Shown piece by piece: positions 22,401 through 31,810 of a stretch of DNA of 64,000 nucleotides; within the stretch, counting starts at the first letter, position 1, and each line of letters starts with the position of its first letter. Both the position numbers and the translations under genes were made by a program. Source of the stretch: Prorocentrum cordatum (lineage: Eukaryota; Sar; Dinophyceae; Prorocentrales; Prorocentraceae); contig CAUYUJ010018038.1 in NCBI GenBank assembly GCA_963575745.1, positions 47,501 through 111,500 of the forward strand, read 5' to 3'. Below the pieces are notes generated by a model. It was given only the letters and a program-made list of their open reading frames with translations, made no database searches and was not told the DNA's origin.

Positions 22401-22908
22401 AGCTCTGCCCCGAAGCATGGGCGTCGCCATCCTCGAGGCGCGGTTTCTTCGAGCCCCTGTCCTTTGTAGCTTTCCAACCGATCGTGCGCCTGATGGCCCC
22501 GCGCATGCACGGCCCGGTGGGGGCGTGAGCATCCAACACCCACACCCTGTCGTGGTCGACCCCCTGGGCCTCGCTGGGTCCGAGAAGCCAAAAGCTGACT
22601 TTTTTGTCCTTCCCCACATCCGGGAAAGCCTCTTTCTGCACCAGCCACACCTCCCGTTCTTCTTTGACGAACTGCGTCACTCTGTCGGCCCACTCTCTGA
22701 ACGTGCGCATGTCAATTTTGGTGAGCCCCAGCTTCTTCAAGGCCCCGCAGAGCTTGAAATGCACAGGGTCATCGGGGTCCACATCCGCGCCTTTCTTTTT
22801 CATCTCCCGCAAGGTGCGCCGGTAGCTGCTCGCCAGGGGGCCCGTTGTGGGCACATCCTCCATCGCTGCATTGACCGCCTCCGGGGTCGGCGGCCCCTCA
22901 TTCACCAT
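19427..22908 (-). CDS. Unrecognised multi-exon protein with foldback-derived introns
   Basis: I do not recognise the family. The chosen start is an ATG in good context (CCGCCATGGTG) at 22908. Exon 1 (22908-21669) encodes an N-terminal region with FREWADRVTQFVKEEREVWL and KVSFWLLGPSEA, an acidic/basic middle, and ends in GGEQP repeats. Exon 2 (21450-21301) is exactly ten 15-bp GGEQP-type repeats. Exon 3 (21039 to about 20279) reads QAGSADSRARLELIISLLGN then helical segments (LMKMALDEFSLLEAWF, CAIQNVVNAIQHVVKGGAQE). The last exons end with EVIAVGDIVMITKSPKEPLL, a KOW-like or Tudor-like beta segment by eye only, and stop at 19427. Introns 1 and 2 have clear boundaries; those of 3 and 4 are unresolved. 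It lies downstream of the transposase-like ORF on the same strand and may belong to the same mobile element. Confidence 0.6.
19865..20022. mobile_element. Foldback element inside the gene (intron 4 candidate)
   Basis: 158 bp bounded by TCGGCGGCGCGC and GCGCGCCGCCGA, with inner inverted G-run/CTTCTTAGAAGGCAGGGTG and CGCGCCTTCTCAGAAG/C-run. A perfect 5-bp target duplication TCAAC flanks it (19860-19864 and 20023-20027). It stays open in the host frame but reads as poly-Pro/Gly-rich junk, so it is probably spliced out. The splice sites are not resolved. Confidence 0.82.
20091..20278. mobile_element. Foldback element inside the gene (intron 3 candidate)
   Basis: 188 bp between inverted termini CCCCAGACCCCC and GGGGGTCTGGGG, with ATGATTTTTTCATGACGTCG and GTGATTTTTTCATTACTCGA near the ends. 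The middle (CCAAAGGCC, GGTCCCGAGGGCC) matches copies at 22995-23185 (opposite strand) and 43549-43730 (same strand). It is translated as part of a long frame but interrupts a helical protein region, which suggests an intron. Confidence 0.78.
21040..21300 (-). mobile_element. Introner-like element, intron 2 (GC-AG)
   Basis: On the minus strand the exon ends CAACCAG, the intron runs GCTCTAGGCCTCC...GGCCTCTACAG, and the next exon starts GCGGCGAGC. Joining gives CCA-GGC-GGC-GAG-CAG, an unbroken GGEQP repeat in phase 1. The intron (261 bp) has inverted ends CCTCCTAGATGGGGTCGGAG and CTAGTCCGACCCCACCTAGGAGG and a core of CATCGGCGATG repeats. It is the same family as 63281-63468. Confidence 0.85.
21301..21450 (-). 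repeat. 15-bp coding repeat, GGEQP x10
   Basis: Exactly 150 bp made of GGCGGCGAGCAGCCN units on the minus strand, encoding GGEQP with few changes (D, V, S, R). The array continues on both sides of introns 1 and 2 in exons 1 and 3, so the introns entered an existing repeat. Confidence 0.9.
21451..21668 (-). mobile_element. Introner-like element, intron 1 (GT-AG)
   Basis: On the minus strand exon CAGCCAG is followed by GTTCTGCACGAGCG...GCGCCCGCGCAG and then GCGGCGAGC. Splicing the 218 bp restores GGEQP repeats in phase 1. Inside both ends are inverted repeats of about 35-39 bp (TGGGCGCGGAAAGAATTGG near the donor, TGGGCGCGGAAAGGATGGG on the other strand near the acceptor). Length is not a multiple of three. 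No other copy of this family was noticed in the window. Confidence 0.85.
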
Positions 22909-22994
22909 GGCGGCCGGTGGCGCAAGATCGAGCGATAATCTCAGGCTTCGAAAGTCTCTGGTTTGAGACGCAAAGCGCGGCAGCGTGTTACCCA

Positions 22995-23185
22995 CCACGC
23001 CACACATCATGGCGTCGTGAAAACATCATGACGGGAGGCTGTTCGTCATTATCGGCCTTTGGGGGCCCTCACAGGGCCCTGGGACCGTCAAAAAGAAAGG
23101 ACTCAGTACGAAAATTCGGTCCCAGGGAAGGCCTCCAGACCTCCAGGGGCCGACGTTTTGAACAAATGACGACGTCGGATGTAGG
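22995..23185. mobile_element. Foldback element, ATGACGTC family, upstream of the gene
   Basis: It carries ATCATGACGGGAGG, CGGCCTTTGGGGGCCCT, GGGACCGTCAAAAAG and CGGTCCCAGGG in the order of the 20091-20278 copy but on the other strand. It abuts the 5' end of the gene at 22908. Its outer ends are less well preserved. Confidence 0.7.
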
Positions 23186-23465
23186 CCCGCCTGCAGGTGC
23201 GACGATCCTGCGTCGATCCTGTGTCGATCCTGCGTTGCAACTCAGGAGGCAGACCGAGGTCGGGCATCTAGATACTTGAGACTAGCGCTTCTGGCGATTT
23301 AGTTCCTGTCGACAGCTCCACCATACAGCTTTGTAGCTTATCAGCAGCCCGAGTTACCTCATGAAGGCCATCAAAATCTCTTAAAACATGGCAGAGTACA
23401 AATATTTGTTCGAACCCAGTTCTGGTAGCATACCGAGTTCGGGCATCTAGATACTCGAGACTACC
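23186..23465. repeat. Direct repeat, 178-bp spacing
   Basis: ACCGAGGTCGGGCATCTAGA (from 23253) recurs as ACCGAGTTCGGGCATCTAGA (from 23431), each followed by TACT(T/C)GAGACTA. The 140 bp between is AT-richer than its surroundings and contains no gene I can recognise. Two copies of a longer unit, or a small insertion with duplicated ends, are both possible. Confidence 0.65.
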
Positions 23466-23870
23466 GCCCGAAACTGTGACGATCCTAAGTCGATCCTGTG
23501 TCGACCCTGTGTCGATTTTGCGTCGACACCCCGTTGTTGCGTCGATCCTGCGTCGTTCCTGCGCCGAGTCTGCGTCGATCCTGCGTCGGTCCTGCGTCGA
23601 TCCTGCGTCGATCCTGCGTCGATCCTGTGTCGATCCAGTGTCGATCTTGCGTCGACACTCCGTGGTTGCGTCGATCCTGTGTCGATCCTGTGTCGATCTT
23701 GTGTCGATTATGTGTCGATCTTGTGTCGATCCTGTGTCGATGCGTCGATTTTGAGTCGACGCTGTGTCGATGTTGAGTCGATTTGTCGACTTTGAGTCGA
23801 AATTGTCTCGATCCGTCGATGTTGTGTCGATTCTGTGTCGATCCTGCGTCGATCTTGCGTCAGAAGGAGG
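23466..23870. repeat. TGTGTCGATCC satellite (~10-11 bp units)
   Basis: About 35 units of GTGTCGATCCT, GCGTCGATCCT and GAGTCGATTTT follow each other. Minus-strand frames read RIDTGSTQD repeats and are artefacts. GTCGA words also mark 1691-1950, 16777-16812, 30700-30776 and 62345-62560. Confidence 0.92.
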
Positions 23871-24285
23871 CCCCCAGGCCCTTCCCCCACGCCCTTGTTC
23901 TCCTCCGGGCGCCCACGCGTCTACGTTCGGAGAGCCCCGCCTACAGGCCAAACCGCAGCCCTCGCTGCTAAGTCATTGCCAAGGGGGCCCATTTCCGGAT
24001 CTTGCCGTCTGCCTCCTCGTTCCCCGTTCCGCCACCAGGCACCTCCATCCTCCGCAGGTCGGCCTTCAGTTTCTCAAGCTCGTTGAAGAAGAAGGTGGCT
24101 CTGGCAGGGCTGGACTCGGCAAACTTGTTAACCTGGACCCTGTACAACATCCAAGCGCGAAGGACCAGCGCGGTCCTGTCCCTGGCAAGGGCGTCATCGC
24201 CGTGGTGTTTGAGCGTGGCCGCCTTCGATCTCTGCACACGTTTCCCCATGAAGTCCTCGCCGTGCCACCGCTTCAAAACGCTCAT
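23871..24285 (-). pseudogene. Frameshifted C-terminus of the transposase-like protein
   Basis: The upstream 1074-codon frame ends at a stop right after NPVKYGDMKM. A second minus-strand frame takes over with MSVLKRWHGEDFMGKRVQRS, KAATLKHHGDD, VNKFAESSPARATFFFNELE and stops at about 23968. At the junction the sequence reads GATGAGATGAG. Removing one ATGAG (5 bp) fuses the frames into a protein about 105 residues longer. Either a 5-bp tandem duplication broke this copy or there is an assembly error. Confidence 0.7.
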
Positions 24286-27200
24286 CTCATCTTCATATCC
24301 CCGTACTTCACCGGGTTCTCTGACAGCGTGAAGTAGCCGTTGTTGAACAGCGTCCAAGTCCCAGGGAGCGCCCTGTCTGAAGGAGAGCCGCCGTCGGCGC
24401 CCTCTTTGTCGTCACCGTCGTCGTCCGCACCCTGCTCGTCTAAGTCGTGCACGAGTTCCTCGGCCTCCTCCTCTGCCCCTCCCTCCATCTTGAGCAGCAG
24501 GCTCTCGCAATCCGAGCCGTCGCCCACTGCTGCGTCGCCCGCGTCGGCCGCGCCGGCGTCTGCCTGCGCGCGCGGGACAACCACGGGGGCGCGGTGCTCC
24601 AGCAGGGGCGCCACGCACTTGATGGCCATGCCATCCGGAGCGACCTTCGCGTCGATCCCGCACGTGTACACCCGAACGGCAGCATCGTCGTGGGGCACGT
24701 TGCGCGTCTTCGCCAAGCAGGCGGCGCCGAGGAAGCCAGCGACGTAGTCGGTGTGGGCAGGGAGGAAATACTCATTGCACCCTGGGCGGGAATTCAGCAA
24801 TGGCAGGTACCGGCACTCTCCGTTTAGACAGCAGAAGAAGCACAACACCTTGTGTTCCGAGGCGCCGCGCTGCCATAGCAGCATCGCATACCCAGATGGT
24901 AGGTGAGCGATTTTGCGCTCCCACAGCGGCGGTTCCTTCGTAATCTTCGGTCCCAGGCGGGCAACGGCCGTGAGGCCCTCCCTCGGCGTCACTCTGCGGC
25001 TAAACTGCTGCCTCTCCACGGGGGCTTCTCGAAGACAGTGCCTAAAAAAACCGTCGTTCGTGTCTAGCCACTCGAGCCAGTCCCGCTGCGCCACAGGAAC
25101 GTGCGCCGCGTTGGCCAGCCGGGCCAAGCGGGCAGCCTCACCCTGTCGAGCTGCGACTTCCGCTTCCAGGTCGGCTGTGTGCGCCTCGACTTGTGACCGC
25201 AACGCATCCTTATCGCCCTCGTGCACAAGAGTCGAAGAAAGAACACCATCCCGCAGCGGATCATCACCGCAACGACAGCCCCTTGGCCGAGGGACTAAGT
25301 GCGGCCACCTCTGCCGAGCCAGCGACCAGATATTGCATCTCTTCAACGAAGACGCCTGTCTGGCCGCCCGCATCCTGCAGGCCAGGAAACGCTCCCTCTC
25401 GACATGGTACTGGTGGAGCAGCTGATTCCGCGATGCTACCGCCAACGACCTCGCCTTCGCATGGTCTGGCGCCCTGTCCTGATGAATCTTTCGTTCCGCG
25501 TCAAGACTATTGGCCAACATGGAACCGAGCACTTTGTCGATTTCCTCCTGCACTTCATCTGCCATCAACCACATCGCTGCGTCGCTGAGGCTCCTGCAGC
25601 GCCAGGCCTCCCGCTTCAACGCCAGAGAGTAGCCCAAGTCTAAGTCGTCGTCGGGCACCTGCAAGAATTCCTCGCACTTTCGGGAGTAGCCCATGGGATT
25701 GCGCCGCCGAGACATCATCCACAACTTCCCTGGAAAGCGCCCATACATATCAAACCGCATGACAATGTGCGCTTGCGTCACAAGCAAAGCCGTCAAACAT
25801 GCGGGAACAACGAGCTTCTCGTCCACGCACAGTAAAGGCAACAATCGCCTCAGATGTTCCCCCGTGTGTTTTTGGATGTCTCCTTGCGCAATCCTCACGA
25901 AGTGTGGTCTTGGGTCGTCCACCTTCGGCTTGCTCTGGCTTGCCATGCTGACAGCGTGGTGGCTCAATTGTAAACACAGCGACGCTTTCCGCAGGTCCGA
26001 GGAGGTCTGTGGATGGCAGAAAAAAGCCCGCATTGCCTTGATGCGGTTCGCGCCCTGGGTCCGAAGGCGCCCCTTCTGCTCTGGAAACAAGTCTCTGCCA
26101 AGCCCCAACATATCCATCAAAAGGAGGGCCCACACAGCAGGCGCAAATAAGAAAAAACGTGTCGTTATAGGCTTCGATTGAATCTTGAGCACCAGGGGAA
26201 GCAATATCTGAAAAAGGTCACCACACACGCTTTCCTTATCCGCCTCCTCAGAGGAGCAATGTTCCATAGCCAGGACGCTTCGATTCAAAATCGTCAGCAA
26301 CGATGGTGGTATGACGCCGTGGCCGTAGAGCTCTTGCAATTGAAGCGAACGCCGGCGCATCTCCTGCGACGCGGCATCCGTCCCGTCCCCTGCCATGTGC
26401 ATTCGGCTCAATATGGACGCCCGGAGGGTCGCGGACATTTCTTCCGCGCGCTCCGGAATCACATACTTAAACGCCCTGGAAGCGGCAGCGCAAAGTGCGT
26501 CTGAGTTCAGCGGGTCCTGTAAACATCGGCCACATATGGCGCACTGCGCAACCAAGTTTGCCTGATGAGCTGCGCATTTGACCACGACCAAAGAATATCT
26601 GATCCCCAGCCGGCGCTCCGCAGCATGGAGGAAAGCAAACAGCCGTTTGCAAGCCGCCTCGTTCGTGGCAACGGCATCGCCAATGACGACGTGGACGATG
26701 CGGACGGTGGCGCGCGGGCACCCATCCTTGATGGCACGGGCAATGCTCTCGAACACCTGGATTAGACATTCTGCAATCGTGGGCGCGCCCTTGACGGACA
26801 TGCCCATCAGCTCGGTGAGCACTGGCACCCGCGCCTGTCCAAAATCAACGCAGACCGCCTGATTTTGCACCTTGGAGTATCGCCCGACAGTTCTGTTCTG
26901 TAGCTCAGGCCGAAAAGCCCCGTCGAAATCAAAAGATTTCACTTTCATGGCTGCCTCATCGTGCACGTGCACCACGACGAAACAAGACGTCTCCTGCCCA
27001 TCGCGGTTCAGGGTGCGACTTGCGTCCTTGGACTGCGCAGCAATGACATCGTGGTTGATTTTTTTCAGCACCTGGGCAAACGCATCCCTTGTTATCGCAA
27101 TCGAGGTTGCTGACACGTTCTGGACTTCTGCGATTGGGAAGTCACGGGAGAATTTCTCAAACGTCTGGCATGGCACGCTCGGGGGACACGTGGCTATTTT

Positions 27201-27506
27201 CACCCTCCAAAGATTCGATATCCTCCAAGCGTGCTTGGCCCTGACAAGACATTTCAGTTCACTTCTGTGGCGCCTCGCTTGGGTTTTCCAATGATTGGCT
27301 TTCTTCCTCACGCTTGCCCAGGCCTCGGAATCTCGAGCCCGCTTCTTCGACCTCCCGTCTGGCACCTCGAACTCGGCCGACAACGCTTCGATCAACGCCT
27401 TGGCCGCGGACTTGGACCGGGCCACGCCATTGAGGTCAGCAGCGGCAGTTTGGAACTTGAGTAGGCCTGTGCGCAATGCGAGAGCAACCCTCGAAAGTTT
27501 GTTCAT
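24282..27506 (-). CDS. hAT-like transposase-related protein
   Basis: 1074 codons, the longest clean gene-like frame in the insert. Residues about 1-130 are basic and helical. An RNase H-like fold is suggested by CFVVVHVHDEAAMKVKSFDF (first strand and Asp), HVVIGDAVATNEAACKRLFA (second Asp, followed by Thr-Asn) and VKCAAHQANLV, which resembles the C/A-x-H-x-x-N-L-V box of hAT transposases. A Cys pair (CAIC) follows. The C-terminal third has a coiled-coil-prone stretch (VEAHTADLEAEVAARQGEAA) and an acidic tail. The ATG at 27506 is preceded by an in-frame TAG and by a possible splice acceptor. Assignment to hAT is from motif shape only; a host gene family is the alternative. Confidence 0.55.
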   Translation of the reverse strand: MNKLSRVALALRTGLLKFQTAAADLNGVARSKSAAKALIEALSAEFEVPDGRSKKRARDSEAWASVRKKANHWKTQARRHRSELKCLVRAKHAWRISNLWRVKIATCPPSVPCQTFEKFSRDFPIAEVQNVSATSIAITRDAFAQVLKKINHDVIAAQSKDASRTLNRDGQETSCFVVVHVHDEAAMKVKSFDFDGAFRPELQNRTVGRYSKVQNQAVCVDFGQARVPVLTELMGMSVKGAPTIAECLIQVFESIARAIKDGCPRATVRIVHVVIGDAVATNEAACKRLFAFLHAAERRLGIRYSLVVVKCAAHQANLVAQCAICGRCLQDPLNSDALCAAASRAFKYVIPERAEEMSATLRASILSRMHMAGDGTDAASQEMRRRSLQLQELYGHGVIPPSLLTILNRSVLAMEHCSSEEADKESVCGDLFQILLPLVLKIQSKPITTRFFLFAPAVWALLLMDMLGLGRDLFPEQKGRLRTQGANRIKAMRAFFCHPQTSSDLRKASLCLQLSHHAVSMASQSKPKVDDPRPHFVRIAQGDIQKHTGEHLRRLLPLLCVDEKLVVPACLTALLVTQAHIVMRFDMYGRFPGKLWMMSRRRNPMGYSRKCEEFLQVPDDDLDLGYSLALKREAWRCRSLSDAAMWLMADEVQEEIDKVLGSMLANSLDAERKIHQDRAPDHAKARSLAVASRNQLLHQYHVERERFLACRMRAARQASSLKRCNIWSLARQRWPHLVPRPRGCRCGDDPLRDGVLSSTLVHEGDKDALRSQVEAHTADLEAEVAARQGEAARLARLANAAHVPVAQRDWLEWLDTNDGFFRHCLREAPVERQQFSRRVTPREGLTAVARLGPKITKEPPLWERKIAHLPSGYAMLLWQRGASEHKVLCFFCCLNGECRYLPLLNSRPGCNEYFLPAHTDYVAGFLGAACLAKTRNVPHDDAAVRVYTCGIDAKVAPDGMAIKCVAPLLEHRAPVVVPRAQADAGAADAGDAAVGDGSDCESLLLKMEGGAEEEAEELVHDLDEQGADDDGDDKEGADGGSPSDRALPGTWTLFNNGYFTLSENPVKYGDMKMR

Positions 27507-27543
27507 ATGCTACGAAAGCACTTCGAGGGATGAAAAAAACGAC

Positions 27544-27686
27544 CCTACCCTGGATTACAAGCGCGTGGCCTGTAAACCTCCTGGGGGCCCCAAAGCCTAG
27601 AGCCGCCAGGGCGCGGCACATCACGCAGGGTTTACCCTGTCAGCCCACAGGAGTTTCAGAGCACAGCGCCTCGTATACCAGGGTAG
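27544..27686. mobile_element. Foldback element, CTACCCTGG family
   Basis: 143 bp with inverted ends CTACCCTGGATTACAAGCGC and (other strand) CTACCCTGGTATACGAGGCG, continuing imperfectly for about 40 bp. It lies 38 bp upstream of the start codon of the transposase-like ORF, so it could be a 5' UTR intron or promoter-proximal insertion. Confidence 0.75.
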
Positions 27687-27689
27687 AAG

Positions 27690-29597
27690 CGTTTTTTTCT
27701 GCCCTTGAGCAATGGCCCGCAAGGCAATCGAGGCCACCCTGAGCCACCTTGGCTACGGACGAACGAGACCAAGGCCAACATGATTGGACGAGGCAAAATT
27801 ATAGGAAAATGCACGGTCAGCGCTGGCACTGGTGGTGAGTGAGCACTCTCGGAAATTAGGGCATGTCGTGGTAACTGGTGCGACGCGTTGCAATGTGGTT
27901 CGCGCAAATGTTGGCGCTGGTACTGGTGGTGGTGGTCACGCGAATGGCAGTGGCAAAAAGCTGGGTGCCATGTTTGTTGGCGTTTGGCCATTTGGCATTG
28001 TGAATGTTCGCATTTGCGAACGTGGAGGCCGCGGTAGGCGCATGCAGTTGCGGTTATCCAGGAGCCGTCGAACAGTATAGTCGAACCGAATGGCGATACG
28101 GAGTTTGGAAGAAGGAGTGGGGGAAGGGCTAAGCGGGATAGGCCTCCTCATCCTCATATATCCTGAAGCGCAATTACATTCGCTTGACTGCGCCAGCCTT
28201 CGCGCCACTCCATCCTTGCACCACGCAACCTTGCGCCACACAGCCTCGCGCCACGCAGCGACAATCCCACGCCACGGCCAGCCGGTGAACCTTCTCTCCT
28301 TCGGCGCAGTCCGAAGCGCCTCTGGCGATCCGTCAGCCCTTCCAACCCCTCCATATCATTCAACTCCTCCAACGTCGAGGGGGGGAGGTTGGAGGGGCGA
28401 GCGGGAGAGGTTAGGGTAGTAGTGTAGCGGTAGTGGTAAGGGTAATGGTAAGTGATTAAAAGGTCATGCGGATTGCACTGTGTAGTGGTAGTGGCAGTTG
28501 TTGTTGTTGCACTGGGTAGTGGTAGTGGTGAACGGTTGTTCCACTGTGTAGTGGTAGTGGTAAATGCAATGGCATTGGCAGCGGCGCCTGTAATGGAAAC
28601 GGCGATGGCAAAAGCCACTGGCACTTTCAGTGGACGTACGGACTGCGACGATGATGGCATTGGCGACGAAGGTGTAGCGAATGGTGCAGGTTCATTTGTC
28701 GCCGCACTAACAGTGGCATTCAAGAGGCGGGTTTAATTGTGGCGGGCATGGCGCCGACAGAAGTGGAATTCACGGTGCCGTAGCACGGTTGGAATGTTTG
28801 CGGTACTACTTACGGTATTGCTTGGTGGACGTGGCAGTGGGAGTGGTGGTGGTCGTGGACGTGCGAGAGAAACTTCACCTGTAGCTCACAATACCGAACT
28901 GGCATAACGTAAAACGCTCGGCTTGGCATTAATCCGTTAATCGCCATGACACCAGTGCTCGCCCTTCGATGGGCATTCCATAGAAACTGTTGGCACGGCC
29001 GGATACTTGGACAGAGCTGGCGCACACGAAATACAACCACGATGGCGCAGGCAAGTCCGCCGCCGCGTTTGCAGCGATTGGCGTGTACGGTCTTTGTCAT
29101 TTCGTACGTAGCTTCTCGCGAAGCCGAATATATAGCCCCCAGACGCATCGAGACCAACATGCGTCTACTTGTTGGAAGAAGTCCGTGCGCAGTTGGCCTT
29201 GCAAACCACACGCGCCCCCCAAATCAGAAATCTGGAGGACACGCTCAATAACAGCTCGTAAGATATTGATCGGACCTGTGCCTTGGAGGTGCCGGCAAAT
29301 ACATGGCGAAAATCGCCGCGCCGGGAAGGGGCATTCCAGTCGCTTCGCAGGGCGACGCTTCATGGGGGGGGCACGCTTTACTTCCATGTGGTTCCGCCGC
29401 AATTCCACCGGTTTCCGCCTGCGCGTCCTCCATCGAACTTCCACCGCCATCCGCCGATCAGGGGAAGCCGACGTCTCGATTCCTCGATGGCGAGGCCGTT
29501 TCTCGCAGGTTGGGGCAGAGGCGGGTGGCGCATCTTTCCGAACCACCTACGCCACCGCATGCCCGCAAACTGCCTGTTCCGTCCCCCCCTCCCCTCT
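27690..29597. other. Non-coding, GT-rich and short-repeat region
   Basis: 28200-28290 repeats GCGCCACGCAGCC/CTTGCGCCACACAGCC units. 28410-28600 is GGTAGTGGTAGTGG-rich with three CACTG(G/T)GTAGTGGTAG words. 27890-27960 is GGTGGTGGT-rich. No conserved protein or RNA gene is seen. Frames around 29280-29560 run into the TCC tract and are not supported. Confidence 0.5.
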
Positions 29598-29937
29598 CCT
29601 CGTATTCCTCCTCCTCCTCCTCCTCCTCGTCCTCCTCCTCCTCCTCCTCCTCCTCCTCCTCATCCTCCTCCCCATTTGTTTACTCCTCCCCCTCCTCCTC
29701 CTTCTCCCTTTCCTCCTCCTCCTCCTCCTCCTCCTCCTCCTCTTCCTCCTCTTCCTCCTCTTCCTATTCCTCCTCCTCCTCCTCCTCCTCCTCCTCCTCC
29801 TCCTCCTCCTCCTCCTCCCCCTCGTCGTCCTCCTCCTCCTCCTCCTCCTCCTCCTCCTCCTCCTCCTCCTCCTCCTCCCTCCTCCTCCTCCTCCTCCTCC
29901 TCCTCCTCCCTCCTCCTCCTCCTCCTCCTCCTCCTCA
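29598..29937. repeat. Long (TCC)n microsatellite
   Basis: About 340 bp of CTCCTC on the plus strand with a few CGT, CAT and CTT interruptions, inside the large insertion. Confidence 0.95.
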
Positions 29938-30699
29938 GCCGTCCAGCTCCTCTTCCCGTTCCTCCTTTCCCTCCCCCTTTTTCCTCCTCCCCCCCCCTTC
30001 TCCTCCCCCCTTCCGCCCCCCCACCCCGCCCTCCTCCGATGCATTTATTATCTGTCTTGTCGTTGCATTCCCCGTCCGCATTCCCCTCGCTATCCCCCAG
30101 AGAGGCGGCAAGAGAGCAAGCGAGCCGCGCCCGACCCTCGGCCCTCGCAACCCTCCTGCCCATGCCTGTAGTCCTACCCATTATGATGCCGTTCCTCCCG
30201 ACCGTCGTCCTCCTCCTCCTCCTCCTCCTCCTCCTCCTCCTCCTCCTCTTCCGCCTCCTCCCCACCCCGCCTTGTTCATCTGCGTTCCCCCTTCCTTTCC
30301 ACCACTTTCCACATTCCAGACCTTCCTGTTATGCGTCGTCCTCCCCCTTTCCTCCTCCACCCCCTTCTTCATTCGTCCTTGTACCATTCCTTCTTTTTTT
30401 TTTTGACCAGTGGAGGCCACAAAACAAGAATACGGCCTACCTGACAGCGCAACGGAAAACGACAACCCCAGCAAACGAACTGGCACCACGCACAAGCCGC
30501 AGGAGAAGGACCCGGAAAAGTAGGGACGGCAACAACCTGCAACGCGACGATATCGCCGCCAAGGCGCCGCCCGAAACCGAAACGGTAATTTGGCTGTCAT
30601 GCTTCATCTCAGGCGGAGGCGCAGGAGGAGAAGAAGGAGGAATGGGAAGGACGAGGAGGGCACAACAGTGAAACCAAATCATGAAGACGCTGGTCTGAG
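29938..30699. other. Pyrimidine-rich intergenic stretch
   Basis: Pyrimidine-biased with a second short (TCC)n at 30207-30250 and a T10 run near 30395. No gene is supported. Confidence 0.5.
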
Positions 30700-30776
30700 G
30701 AGGCCTTGAGTCGAACTGGAGTCGAACCGGAGTCAAACTTGAGTCGAACTTGAGTCGAACTTGAGTCGAACAGATA
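30700..30776. repeat. 11-bp GAGTCGAACTT repeat near the insertion edge
   Basis: Six to seven units (GAGTCGAACTG, GAGTCGAACCG, GAGTCAAACTT, then three identical GAGTCGAACTT). This is a subterminal repeat if 16736-30823 is one transposon. Confidence 0.85.
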
Positions 30777-30823
30777 CATTAAGTGACTGCTGGGAGGTCC
30801 CCACATCGAGGATCTAAGGAATA

Positions 30824-31810
30824 AGTACGAGACCCATGGAAAAATCTGACAGATCCATCCATTCGGCGCCGCTGCGGAGATCACGCGCCAGCATCTGTCC
30901 CAGGGCCCACGGGCGAAGCTCCACTGGAGGTTTGGCCCCACAGGGCAGTCTGGCTCTCAGGAGTCGCGCACGATTGAAGGTTCGAGGGCTGTCCCCAGCC
31001 CTGTTGCGCCGACGACGTCGGGTAGCTCCGGCCAGTCCCAGGACCCTGAGGAGTCGTCGAGAGCACCGCAGCGGCCCCCTCTGCATTGCCGGGGTCGCCA
31101 GACCGCGGGCCACTGGGCGCGGCCGCGTTCCCGCCGCCATTCGTCGCGCATGCACTCGCTTTTTCGCGCCCTGTGCTTCCCAACAAGACGTTTCCAACGT
31201 TGCCAAGAGCACGCTCCGCCAGATGCCCAAAGCTGCGCACACGGTCCAAGAATTCATCGAATTGTTGTTGGGCCCGCGGCGTCTGACCGCTGAGAGGCCG
31301 GAGCATCTGCGCAGCCCTGACAGGGCCGAACAGCATGGCTCTAGAGAGCACCGTCGTGAGCAACTGAAAGTTCGAGATGGCAAAAACGACTGGATCAGCC
31401 TCCAGACGGGCCATCTCGAACCCGGCGAGGGTAGAATCCGTTCTCTCGCCAGGCTCAGACCTGAAGTCTATGAGTGCCGTTCCTGAGGCGAGTTGTCGCT
31501 CATCTTCGAAGTTCTTGAATTCGGCTCTCAAGACGCCTTGCATCGCCACGCCGCATTTAATGATATGGGGAGGGATTCGCATCGCAATGGCACATGCTAC
31601 CCCACCCAGACCACGCCGCAGACATGCAGTTTGTTGTTGTGGGGTCACGCGGGCGCTCGTGACATTCAGCCACGCATGTACTTCACGAGTAAACTCAAGG
31701 AACGATACGTTCCCTGAGGGGTCCATGCATGGGCCCCTTGTCGTACTATCGCCTCCAACATTGCGGCTACCACGTTGCATGCATCCACTGGCACACCCTG
31801 TGGCCAATCA
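30824..31810 (-). pseudogene. Copia gag, N-terminal and central part
   Basis: A 308-codon minus-strand frame contains FLEFTREVHAWLNVTSARVT, GLGGVACAIAMRIPPH, a central ADPVVFAISNFQLLTTVLSR and then LRPLSGQTPRAQQQFDEFLD with RVRSFGHLAE. I recall this helical block, with L-x-P-(F/L)-x-G-x-x-P followed by the (R)-(R/S)-(M/F/L)-G-H-(I/L) motif, from dinoflagellate Ty1/copia gag. A second frame continues with LGQMLARDLRSGAEWMDLSD to about 30814. The coding then breaks off at the insertion edge; the zinc-knuckle half is at 16.4 kb. Confidence 0.75.

Larger units (their letters stand above)
16736..30823. mobile_element. Putative ~14-kb DNA transposon inserted in the copia gag
   Basis: Left edge TGGGGACCTTCCCACAGCCA (plus, 16736) and right edge read on the minus strand TGGGGACCTCCCAGCAGTCA (from 30823) form imperfect terminal inverted repeats of about 20 bp. 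Just inside both ends lie GTCGAA-type direct repeats (16777-16812 and 30700-30776). The interior carries a transposase-like ORF (27506-24282) and a second same-strand gene (22908-19427). I did not find an 8-bp target duplication, and other repeats inside may be later insertions, so the exact ends are inference. Confidence 0.45.

Noticed and set aside
20956-23010. A single uninterrupted 684-codon protein
   Set aside because: The frame runs by chance through two foldback introns; after intron 1 it leaves the GGEQP frame and reads AASS repeats, whereas splicing keeps GGEQP.
23476-23951. ORFs with RIDT/CVDP repeats as repeat proteins
   Set aside because: They are translations of the TGTGTCGATCC satellite in several frames at once.
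28154-28723. 189-codon Thr/Ala-rich minus-strand ORF
   Set aside because: It is driven by GGTAGTGGT-type low-complexity sequence.
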